From an uncultured Lachnospiraceae bacterium (lineage in GTDB: Bacteria; Bacillota; Clostridia; Lachnospirales; Lachnospiraceae): a DNA stretch of 6,507 nucleotides. Positions 1 through 5,715 of this stretch are shown piece by piece. The position numbers and the translations under genes are program-made. Within the stretch, counting starts at the first letter, position 1; the number at the start of each line of letters is the position of its first letter. The notes beneath the pieces are model-generated. The model did no database searches. It saw only the letters and a list, made by a program, of their open reading frames with translations, and was not told the DNA's origin. The DNA lies in assembly GCA_902783445.1 (NCBI GenBank), contig CACZQX010000164.1, forward strand, positions 1 through 6,507, written 5' to 3'.

Positions 1-276
1 CATAATATTGGATGCTATCGGTGTGTAATCCACAAAAAACAGCTCCTCATTATATGTCAGACCGTAGTTATCTTTAATATAATCCAAACTTTCCGGATAG
101 GCTCCCTCAATGGCATAGCAATGCACCACATCTCTGAGGATTGCGCTCTCCAAAGCCCTTTTTTGCTCGATAACACCGGTTTTTTCCAAGCCCGTGCTTA
201 CCCATATTACTATAAGGACAAAAATAGCTATTATTATAATTGCAATCGGAAAACTAAATGCTTTTCTTCTTCTCAT
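1..276 (-). CDS. Small single-span membrane protein, 3' end outside window (pilin-cluster associated, function unknown)
   Basis: The first 92 codons are visible and the frame is still open at base 1, so the C-terminus lies outside the window. The N-terminus is MRRRKAFSFP followed by a hydrophobic stretch at about residues 9-27 rich in Ile/Val. This fits a positive-inside signal anchor with the rest of the protein outside. I see no prepilin peptidase site (no Gly-Phe followed by Glu at +5), so it is not a classical pilin, although the following soluble part (a Cys-Tyr, then EGAYPESL and YGL) resembles short pilin-like proteins that I recall from clostridial type IV pilus clusters. The ATG shares one base with the TAA stop of the upstream GspF-like gene (TAATG). 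The only Shine-Dalgarno-like element is a weak ACAGG, which suggests translation by coupling. Context points to a minor structural or assembly component of the same envelope machine. That role is inference; the reading frame and membrane segment are seen directly. Confidence 0.72.
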   Translation of the reverse strand, partial: MRRRKAFSFPIAIIIIAIFVLIVIWVSTGLEKTGVIEQKRALESAILRDVVHCYAIEGAYPESLDYIKDNYGLTYNEELFFVDYTPIASNIM

Positions 277-1313
277 TACATCATACCTGTCATTACACTA
301 AGCAACGGCAACATTACCGAAAGAAGGATGAGTCCCACAGCTACCGCAAATATTGCTACGATTGTCGGCTCTATTATGGATATTGTTTTGGTTATGCTTT
401 CATCGTTTTCTTTTTCGTAGTTTGCCGCGATTTTATCCATTACAGTGTCGATTGCACCGGTTTTAAATCCGATAACAACCATTCTGGAATACATTCCGCT
501 GAAGATTTTTGATTTTGCAAGGGATTCGGCAAAGCCTTCCCCTTCTTCCATAAGTTTCCTGCAGTTATCTATTTTTGCATTCATGGAATCCAGCTCGGAC
601 ATATCTCTTACCATCTGCAAGCTTTCATCAACATCAAGTCCGCTCTTAAGTGTAAGGGACATGCCGTTTGCAAATCTTCCCGCTGCGATTCTTTCGTAGG
701 TTTTTCTTAACGGTCCGATTCTTCCTATTGAGTTTTTAAATACATTTTTTCCTTTTTCGGATTTTGCAAAGAACAATACAAGAACTACCACTGCCGCTAT
801 GATAATTACAAAGACAACAGCGTATTTACTAAGAACATCGCCCGCATTCATAAGGCTTTTCGATACTCCGCTAAGATGTGTTCCAAGCATCTCAAATACC
901 TGTTCAAATACAGGCATAACTTTTGCAAGCAGCACTACAATTACCACTGCCATAATGATTATCATGATTACCGGATAGGTAATCGCATTCTTAACAGCCC
1001 TGGCAATGGACTCCTCGCGGTCGTAATATGAAGAAAGCCCTTCCATTACATCATCCAGTCTACCCGATTCTTCACCGATCTTTATCATATTGGCCGCATA
1101 TCTCGGGAATATTTTTGATTCGGCAACCGCCTCGAAAAACGGCTTTCCTTCCTCCATGGAATCTTTCATTTTTCCGAGAATATTTCTTGAAGCTTCATCT
1201 TTGGCATCATCATGCATGATGTTAATTCCTTCATGGGTTGATATTCCCGCTTTTAAAATCATAGCCATCTGATCGCAAAAATCAACGATTTCAAGATTAG
1301 TTAATTTTGACAT
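276..1313 (-). CDS. Type II secretion system F family protein (GspF/PilC-like inner-membrane platform)
   Basis: 345 residues with the duplicated T2SF fold. The first cytoplasmic repeat is at about residues 5-105 and carries the GEESGRL motif at 80-86 and AITYP at 110-114. The second is at about 205-310 and carries GFKTGAID at 282-289 and IIEP at 313-316. Three hydrophobic segments at about 113-131, 164-183 and 313-341 give the usual three-span topology. GspF/PilC proteins form the inner-membrane platform that couples the assembly ATPase to pilin or pseudopilin polymerisation. The protein is somewhat shorter than the roughly 400 residues common for GspF because it starts almost directly in the first repeat. 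The ATG is preceded by AGGAG with 6-7 bases of spacing. It lies 15 bp behind the transglutaminase gene and overlaps the next gene by one base, so it is mid-operon. No GspE-type ATPase is adjacent in the window; it must be encoded elsewhere if the system is functional. The exact system (type IV pilus, competence-like or type II-like) cannot be decided here. Confidence 0.93.
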   Translation of the reverse strand: MSKLTNLEIVDFCDQMAMILKAGISTHEGINIMHDDAKDEASRNILGKMKDSMEEGKPFFEAVAESKIFPRYAANMIKIGEESGRLDDVMEGLSSYYDREESIARAVKNAITYPVIMIIIMAVVIVVLLAKVMPVFEQVFEMLGTHLSGVSKSLMNAGDVLSKYAVVFVIIIAAVVVLVLFFAKSEKGKNVFKNSIGRIGPLRKTYERIAAGRFANGMSLTLKSGLDVDESLQMVRDMSELDSMNAKIDNCRKLMEEGEGFAESLAKSKIFSGMYSRMVVIGFKTGAIDTVMDKIAANYEKENDESITKTISIIEPTIVAIFAVAVGLILLSVMLPLLSVMTGMM

Positions 1314-1328
1314 ACTCTTCTCCTATTA

Positions 1329-2288
1329 TTAATACACAAACTTCCTTTGATAATTGGTCCCGTTTCCCACAAAATCTTTTGTTTCGTCTTTGCCGCTTGT
1401 TGCCGCAAATGTTGGATCCATCATTGTCCAGCTTTCGCCGTCAAAGGCAATTATTCCGTTTACCCATCCTATATCCGTTATGTAAGTGCTTATCCATGCA
1501 TGGTATACTTCGTCCACATAGCCAAGCTCCATTCTGGTTGGAATTCGCTGGGAACGAAGCATGGATGCCATTACCGCCGCATAATCAAAACATATTCCGG
1601 TTTTCGTAGACACGGTCTCGTCAATTACGGGCAAATAGCCGCTTTGCACCGTCATTGCTTTTTCTTTGTCATATGTTATATTTTCCACAACATAGTTGTA
1701 AATCGCTTCTACAGTTTCCAGCTCACTTGTGGAATTTTTGCATATTTGACTGCCAAGTGTTATGGTTTTGTCCGATGATTTAAAGTTTACATACTGGTTT
1801 GGATAAAGATAAGGCCCAAATTGATTTGTGATATTCACATTAAAGACCTCGTTAAAGACCACCGCATATTGATCGCCGGTAATTATCTCGTAAACTTTTA
1901 TATTGTATTCACCGTTACCTGCAGTAAATGGAAATACTTCTTCTCCGCCATGCAAAGTATAAACATATTCGATGCCATCCGGTCCGGTTATTTTAAGCTT
2001 TACTTTCTCGGATGTTCCGAAATAGTTGACTATCACATAGCCCTCTTCCGAATTGCTGGCATCTACCGTTGCCACATCACATCCGAAAACCAAATCGGAT
2101 CTTGCTCCTCCTACAGTCGGCACAAGGCACAAAGGCGTGGAATCGCGCAATGGCTTGTTTTGCGTAGCCTCACCGCTTGATTTTGTTTCGTTGTTTATTA
2201 TTAAATTGTTGTCTTTTTTTTCTTCGCAACCCGTAAATGTAATTACCACTAAAGCCGCGACGATTACTGCCGGCAAAATTTTCTTCAT
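1329..2288 (-). CDS. Transglutaminase-like domain lipoprotein
   Basis: 319 residues from the chosen ATG at 2288. The N-terminus MKKILPAVIVAALVVITFTG followed by Cys21 is a lipoprotein signal peptide (lipobox FTGC, Phe at -3 slightly unusual), so the protein should be lipid-anchored on the outer face of the membrane. A Ser/Asn/Lys-rich linker (about 25-50) and a beta-rich region (about 75-175) precede a transglutaminase/cysteine-protease core at about 185-295. That core contains AIYNYVVENITYD, then GICFDYA with Cys233, YHAW with His263, and MDPTF with Asp291, which is the complete Cys-His-Asp triad. Such domains act as proteases, peptidases or cross-linking enzymes; the substrate is unknown. 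The frame also opens with TTG at 2303 (five codons earlier). I prefer the ATG because MKK starts a textbook signal peptide and GGCGG sits 8 bases upstream. It lies between the 150-aa unknown gene and the GspF-like gene, suggesting an envelope role in assembly or maturation of the secreted structure (inference). Confidence 0.9.
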   Translation of the reverse strand: MKKILPAVIVAALVVITFTGCEEKKDNNLIINNETKSSGEATQNKPLRDSTPLCLVPTVGGARSDLVFGCDVATVDASNSEEGYVIVNYFGTSEKVKLKITGPDGIEYVYTLHGGEEVFPFTAGNGEYNIKVYEIITGDQYAVVFNEVFNVNITNQFGPYLYPNQYVNFKSSDKTITLGSQICKNSTSELETVEAIYNYVVENITYDKEKAMTVQSGYLPVIDETVSTKTGICFDYAAVMASMLRSQRIPTRMELGYVDEVYHAWISTYITDIGWVNGIIAFDGESWTMMDPTFAATSGKDETKDFVGNGTNYQRKFVY

Positions 2289-2320
2289 ATTCCAAACCGC
2301 CAATCAAAAGCTGTTTTAGC

Positions 2321-2773
2321 TTACTCCAAAGTATATAGATTTTGTATTGTACCCTCTATTATTTTAAGCAACTCCAGCTCGCTGAAAAACTCAGCCATTA
2401 CATTTTTTTCTTTCCAGAAGATTTCACCCTGCCAGGTGCTTTTTTGTCTGTATTTAACCAGCACATAAAAAGTAGCCACATCCCCTTCTATATTTGCAAA
2501 ATCTTCGTCGGTCCAATATTTTTTTCTTGCGATTTTTGCTCTTTCATCTGCGTTTTTTTCAACAAATTCCCTGCTTTTTTGTGTTGCCCTCGGTAGTTTT
2601 AATGCATCCAACAGCTTCTCTATGGATAATATTATCTGATCCAACTGTTGGAAATATTGCGGTTCTTTTTGGTATTTTGTATAAAAACTTCCGTTATACT
2701 TTTCTCCCGCTACCTTATCAATGCATACACAGACCAGGTTTTCTGCGTTAATCCTGATTCTCTTTTCACTCAT
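2321..2773 (-). CDS. Conserved-looking 150-aa protein of unknown function
   Basis: 150 residues with no signal peptide or membrane segment, so probably cytoplasmic. It has a short beta-like N-terminus (about 11-20), a long helical middle (about 38-95, KLLDALKLPRATQKSREF and many Lys/Arg/Glu), and a C-terminal part with DVATFYVLVKYRQKSTWQG (98-116), an aromatic FW at 119-120, and a final helix with LELLKIIEG (133-141). A beta hairpin of the type 'V.YRQ.STWQG..FW' followed by a 'F.SELELL' helix matches my recollection of small uncharacterised proteins common in Lachnospiraceae, but I cannot assign a family. An in-frame TGA TAA lies directly before the ATG, so the start cannot be further upstream. 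Oddly, the only strong Shine-Dalgarno-like sequence (GGAGAGG, 2797-2803) is 23 bases away. It follows the regulator by 56 bp and precedes the lipoprotein by 32 bp. An adaptor or regulatory partner is possible but unproven. Confidence 0.82.
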   Translation of the reverse strand: MSEKRIRINAENLVCVCIDKVAGEKYNGSFYTKYQKEPQYFQQLDQIILSIEKLLDALKLPRATQKSREFVEKNADERAKIARKKYWTDEDFANIEGDVATFYVLVKYRQKSTWQGEIFWKEKNVMAEFFSELELLKIIEGTIQNLYTLE

Positions 2774-2829
2774 TTATCAATACAGCTCTAATTTTGCCTC
2801 TCCTTTTGCTTTCTTTTTAAAACCATTGA

Positions 2830-4062
2830 TTATTTCCATGTTACGGTTTTGAATCTAAGTTGTTTTTTGTCGATATTTTCAACATCCATAATGGATACCT
2901 CGTTGAACTCGACATAGTTTCTCCAGGATTTGTGCTCTTCCGTAAATTTTTTAAGAATTCTGTTTGAAACTATTGAACAGCTTTCTTTATCCGTATCCAA
3001 TAAAATTACTATAAACTGGTTTTTGCTGTAACGAGTTACAACGTCTCCGAGTCTGAGTGATTTAACAATGGATTCTTTAAGCTTTGCTGCCATAACTTGC
3101 AATTTCTTTGTATTTTCCATAGGCATACCATCGGTTTCCACAATCGAGCACATCATAAGATATACCGACTGTCCGCTTCTTACCACAATACGTCTTATCA
3201 TGCGATAGTTGTCCACAAAACTTGGATAACTGCAATACAAAGCACCGTTTTCCAAGGTATGCTCGGAAAGTTTTTTCTTTATGGTATCAAGAGTCGCTCT
3301 TGAATTCTTTACTTTTGAATTGATTTTTCTGTAACGCTCTACCATTTCATCCGAAGGTGAAATGCCGAATTCTTCGAAAAATCTGTTTGCCGCATCTTCA
3401 TAAACCTTTATTGCCTCGCTGTATTTGTCCATGGCAATAAGGGCGTCGATTTTTTCTATATACCATTCCTCGTGAGGGTATATGTGCACAGCTTTATCGC
3501 ATATATCAATTACTTTATCGAATCTTGATAAATCCTTGTAATACTCGGCCTGTTCCCGCAAGCAATCAAAATAAAGAGTCTGAAGTCTTACGCTTTCAAC
3601 AACCGCCCAATCTTCACCCACCAAAGCCGGCAAAAAGTCGCCTTTGTAAAACTCGCAGGCTGCTTCATAGAGCAATATTTTTTTCTCTTCATTCTTAGAC
3701 GATCTTGCATCATTAATAAGACGTTCGAACTCGTGAACATCCACGGTCATCTCATATGGCGGCTGAAAGATATATTTACTGTTTTCTATCTTGATATAAT
3801 CCTGATCCGGCAGTCCCGCATCGTTAAGGATTTTTCTTAAACGATGTGCTGTTACTCGCAGATTATTAGACGGATTGGAGACATTGTCCCTGGTATATAA
3901 GCTGTTTAACAGCCATTTTCTCGGAACACCTTCCTCTCCGAAATAGATAAGAATCTCAAAAAGCTGCATAGACTTTGTTGTCTGGTTCTTGTCGAAATAG
4001 ATTTCTTTCCCATCAATGCTGACTGTGAAATTGTCAAACATTGTAACATGCATTTTTTTCAT
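2830..4062 (-). CDS. SARP/BTAD-type transcriptional regulator with degenerate GGDEF-like C-terminal domain
   Basis: 410 residues in three parts. Residues about 4-105 form an OmpR/SARP-like winged helix (start MHVTMFDNFTVSIDGKE; recognition region NNLRVTAHRLRKIL at 67-80). Residues about 106-250 match the bacterial transcriptional activator domain, a TPR-like helical fold, with DVHEF, YKGDFLP, W152, a Pro-His-Glu at 196-198, and EFGISPSDEM (231-240). Residues about 275-400 resemble a GGDEF fold: LRLGDVVTRY (337-345) is followed by SKNQF (346-350) where a cyclase has GGDEF, then a hydrophobic strand IVILL. The catalytic Gly-Gly-Asp-Glu is lost, so cyclase activity is not expected; ligand sensing or dimerisation is more likely (inference). 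The ATG at 4062 has AGGAG five bases upstream. It is the first gene after a strong promoter and a 22-bp-period direct repeat, and is probably the autoregulated activator of the four genes that follow. Confidence 0.9.
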   Translation of the reverse strand: MKKMHVTMFDNFTVSIDGKEIYFDKNQTTKSMQLFEILIYFGEEGVPRKWLLNSLYTRDNVSNPSNNLRVTAHRLRKILNDAGLPDQDYIKIENSKYIFQPPYEMTVDVHEFERLINDARSSKNEEKKILLYEAACEFYKGDFLPALVGEDWAVVESVRLQTLYFDCLREQAEYYKDLSRFDKVIDICDKAVHIYPHEEWYIEKIDALIAMDKYSEAIKVYEDAANRFFEEFGISPSDEMVERYRKINSKVKNSRATLDTIKKKLSEHTLENGALYCSYPSFVDNYRMIRRIVVRSGQSVYLMMCSIVETDGMPMENTKKLQVMAAKLKESIVKSLRLGDVVTRYSKNQFIVILLDTDKESCSIVSNRILKKFTEEHKSWRNYVEFNEVSIMDVENIDKKQLRFKTVTWK

Positions 4063-4109
4063 ATAAACTCCTGTGCCCTAATAACGTATACTTAAACTAA
4101 ACCATCTAG

Positions 4110-4143
4110 ATTATATTTTATCATCTGCATAAAATGGTGTCAA
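4110..4143 (-). promoter_or_regulatory. Sigma-A-type promoter for the BTAD/GspF operon
   Basis: Read on the minus strand, a perfect -35 TTGACA (4143-4138) is followed by a 17-bp spacer and a -10 TAAAAT (4120-4115). A TG one base before the -10 makes it an extended -10. An overlapping TATAAT (4115-4110) is a better -10 by sequence, but its spacer would be 22 bp. Transcription should begin near 4108, giving a leader of about 45 bases before the regulator's ATG. It lies between the upstream terminator and the regulator gene, so it probably drives the whole five-gene block. Confidence 0.8.
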
Positions 4144-4148
4144 TTTTT

Positions 4149-4179
4149 TGTAATGCTTTTTTAGGTCAAATGTAATGCT
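4149..4179 (-). repeat. Perfect 9-bp direct repeat, 22-bp period, candidate operator
   Basis: AGCATTACA occurs at 4179-4171 and again at 4157-4149 on the minus strand, with 13 bases between copies and an exact 22-bp period, two helical turns. The near copy ends 5 bp upstream of the -35 hexamer. SARP and other OmpR-type winged-helix regulators are known to bind direct repeats spaced 11 or 22 bp near the -35 element, and the gene downstream encodes such a regulator, so this is a candidate autoregulatory or activator site. The repeat is seen; the binding is inferred. Confidence 0.55.
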
Positions 4180-4190
4180 AGTTGAAAATA

Positions 4191-4220
4191 AAAAGCAACA
4201 CAGAAATCTGTGTTGCTTTT
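4191..4220 (-). terminator. Rho-independent terminator after the CoA-transferase operon
   Basis: A near-perfect hairpin with a 13-14 bp stem (left arm 4191-4204, right arm 4207-4220, core GCAACACAG/CTGTGTTGC) and a 2-4 base loop. In minus-strand RNA the stem is followed by a U-rich run (UUUUUAUUUUC). It begins 26 bases after the atoA stop codon and separates the metabolic block from the regulator's promoter. The plus strand also has a T-run at the end of the stem, but no plus-strand gene enters here. Confidence 0.9.
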
Positions 4221-4245
4221 AAATTCATAAGTTTTATTTTTCGAC

Positions 4246-4911
4246 TTAAGCTTCAGGAGGCATAACCATTGTCTTAGGTGTGCCTTTTACAATAAGCTTA
4301 GGTTCTGTAACTGCCTGGATATCTTCTACCGATACGCCCGGAGCAAGTTCTTTAAGTTCAAGACCATCCGGTGTAACTTCGATAACACCCATTTCTGTTA
4401 CAATCATGTCAACACATTTAAGTGCTGTAGCAGGAAGTGAAATCTTATTGAAGATTTTAACTGCTCCCTTGTTTGTATGTGTCATAGCAATGATAACTTT
4501 TTTAGCACCTACAACGAGGTCCATTGCTCCACCCATACCAGGAACCATCTTACCGGGGATGATATGTGATGCAAGGTTACCTTCAGCATCTACCTGAAGA
4601 GCACCGAGAACTGTCATATCAACGTGACCGCCACGGATGATACCAAATGATGTTGCTGAATCAAAAAATGCAGCACCCGGAATAACATCCACGTGAACAG
4701 CACCTGAGTTGATTGTGTCTTTATCTTCTTTACCCGGTTCGCTTGTACCACCCATACCGATGATACCGTTTTCTGACTGAAGTGAAATATCGATTCCTTC
4801 AGGAACATAGTTAGCAACCAATGTCGGAAGACCGATACCAAGGTTTACTACATATCCGTCCTCTAATTCCTGAGCAACTCTATGTGCAATAATCTCTTTA
4901 ACGCTTGCCAT
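4246..4911 (-). CDS. atoA: Acetoacetate/3-oxoacid CoA-transferase, beta subunit (CtfB/AtoA-like)
   Basis: 221 residues, the usual length for this subunit. It carries the family marks: NLGIGLPT (23-30), the catalytic glutamate in the SENG motif (Glu47 in LQSENGI), and IRGGHVDMTVLGALQVD (92-108) and PGMGGAMDLVVGAKK (124-138). The subunit pairs with the alpha subunit upstream. The glutamate forms the enzyme-CoA thioester used to move CoA between acetoacetyl-CoA and acetate, butyrate or a related acid, in the cytoplasm. The ATG overlaps the alpha-subunit stop by one base (TAATG), and a near-perfect Shine-Dalgarno AGGAGGTGA lies about 5-6 bases upstream inside the last alpha codons, favouring equimolar synthesis. 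A terminator follows. By sequence it resembles clostridial CtfB as much as E. coli AtoA, so the acid substrate (acetate, butyrate or other) is not settled. Confidence 0.95.
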   Translation of the reverse strand: MASVKEIIAHRVAQELEDGYVVNLGIGLPTLVANYVPEGIDISLQSENGIIGMGGTSEPGKEDKDTINSGAVHVDVIPGAAFFDSATSFGIIRGGHVDMTVLGALQVDAEGNLASHIIPGKMVPGMGGAMDLVVGAKKVIIAMTHTNKGAVKIFNKISLPATALKCVDMIVTEMGVIEVTPDGLELKELAPGVSVEDIQAVTEPKLIVKGTPKTMVMPPEA

Positions 4912-5603
4912 TATTTTTCACCTCCTACGATATAGTCAACGAAGATGTATGGAGTCATAACGTAGTTAGGATCTAACTCGCCAACTTCAACAATCTTCTC
5001 TGCAGCAACGATAACTGTATCAGCTGCTGTAGCCATAACTGTCTGGAAGTTCTTTGTTGTATTGTGATAGTATACATTACCTTTTTTATCAACAATGTTT
5101 CCGCGAAGAACTGCGAAATCAGCATGAAGTGGCATTTCAAGAAGGTAATCTTTACCGTTTATGTTAAGTGTTTCTTTACCTTCCGCAACGTCTGTACCAA
5201 CACCTGTAGGTGTAAGAACGCCACCAAGACCTGCTCCGCCCGCACGGATTTTTTCTGCCATTGAACCCTGTGGAACAAGCTCAACTTCAAGCTGTCCTGA
5301 ATTCATCTGCTCTGCTACCTGTTTATTCAAACCGATATGTGTAGCGATAAGTTTTTTTACGCAATGGTTCTGGATTAATTTACCGTTACCGGTTGCTGCT
5401 TTTGTTTCATTTCCGTTCTCATCAAATGCAGGACCTGTACCACCATCGTTGCAAATAACCGTTAAATCTTTAGCATTTCTTGCAACTAAAGCGTCCATAA
5501 GGATTTCAGGTGTACCATTTGACATGAAACCGCCAACCATAACTGTTGATCCGTCTTTAATCATTGCAGCAGCTTCTTCTGCTGTAATCATTTTATCTCT
5601 CAT
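4911..5603 (-). CDS. atoD: Acetoacetate/3-oxoacid CoA-transferase, alpha subunit (CtfA/AtoD-like)
   Basis: 230 residues. CoA-transferase signature 1 is at 17-32 (DGSTVMVGGFMSNGTP). The conserved PQGSMAEKIRAGGAGLGGVL (111-130) and TPTGVGT (131-137) contribute to CoA binding. ATKNF-type sequence (TTKNF, 182-186) and TPYIFVDYIV near the end also match the family. It forms the hetero-oligomeric enzyme with the beta subunit immediately downstream. Compared with CtfA and E. coli AtoD as I recall them, it has about 12 extra residues after the ND pair, at about 54-70 (GGTGPAFDENGNETKAAT). The ATG at 5603 has AAAGGA 7-8 bases upstream; an in-frame ATG at codon 5 is less well placed. It lies 112 bp behind the thiolase, with two hairpins in the gap. 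Without substrate data the acetoacetyl-CoA specificity rests on family resemblance and on the adjacent thiolase. Confidence 0.94.
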   Translation of the reverse strand: MRDKMITAEEAAAMIKDGSTVMVGGFMSNGTPEILMDALVARNAKDLTVICNDGGTGPAFDENGNETKAATGNGKLIQNHCVKKLIATHIGLNKQVAEQMNSGQLEVELVPQGSMAEKIRAGGAGLGGVLTPTGVGTDVAEGKETLNINGKDYLLEMPLHADFAVLRGNIVDKKGNVYYHNTTKNFQTVMATAADTVIVAAEKIVEVGELDPNYVMTPYIFVDYIVGGEK

Positions 5604-5618
5604 AGTTACATCCTTTCC

Positions 5619-5636
5619 GGTAAGCCAAGACTTACC
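5619..5636 (-). repeat. Short inverted repeat next to the atoD ribosome binding site
   Basis: GGTAAG and CTTACC arms (5619-5624 and 5631-5636) with a 6-base loop. In the minus-strand transcript the stem ends directly before the GGAAAGGA ribosome binding site of atoD, so it could modulate initiation or stabilise the 5' end of a processed message. The stem is only 6 bp, so it may also be incidental. Confidence 0.4.
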
Positions 5637-5657
5637 ATTCTATAACGTACAAAACCA

Positions 5658-5681
5658 TGTAATGCTGCAAGCAGCATTACA
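5658..5681. repeat. Perfect 11-bp inverted repeat in the thiolase-atoD gap, candidate operator or intercistronic hairpin
   Basis: TGTAATGCTGC (5658-5668) and GCAGCATTACA (5671-5681) are perfect arms around AA. It lies 35 bp after the thiolase stop. It could form a hairpin, but on the minus strand it is followed by UGGUUUUGU rather than a clean U-run, so a strong terminator is doubtful. Each arm contains the same 9-mer (TGTAATGCT/AGCATTACA) that forms the direct repeat at 4149-4179, which favours a protein-binding site or shared regulatory element. The structure is seen; its function is inferred. Confidence 0.55.
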
Positions 5682-5715
5682 CGGATTTGTAATTTTAGAA
5701 TTTATTTAACGTGAA

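Noticed and set aside
1347..1778. 143-codon plus-strand frame opposite the transglutaminase gene
   Set aside because: Antisense to the catalytic core of a gene with a complete triad and composed of Cys/Tyr/His-rich sequence with no family resemblance.
2289..2303. TTG at 2303 as the start of the transglutaminase lipoprotein
   Set aside because: It would add MAVWN before a textbook MKK signal peptide, and the nearest GGAG is about 20 bases away; the ATG at 2288 fits better.
4081..4088. ATAACGTA shared between 4081-4088 and 5642-5649
   Set aside because: An AT-rich 8-mer with different distances to the 9-mer motif in the two places and a close variant inside coding DNA near 4958; chance is likely.
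4110..4115. TATAAT as the main -10 of the regulator promoter
   Set aside because: The sequence is consensus, but its spacer to TTGACA is 22 bp; TAAAAT at 17 bp with an extended TG is a better match. Use as a secondary -10 cannot be excluded.
4614..4841. 75-codon minus-strand frame inside atoA
   Set aside because: Fully overlapped by a well-supported CoA-transferase subunit with its catalytic motif; no independent signal.
5658..5681. Palindrome as a strong Rho-independent terminator of the thiolase
   Set aside because: The stem is good, but only a broken U-run (UGGUUUUGU) follows on the minus strand, weaker than the terminator at 4191-4220; kept as a possible operator or attenuator instead.
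5161..5709. 182-codon plus-strand frame opposite atoD
   Set aside because: Antisense to a certain gene, Pro/Ser/Ala-rich as expected from reversed codons, and it runs through the palindromic gap without a recognisable domain.
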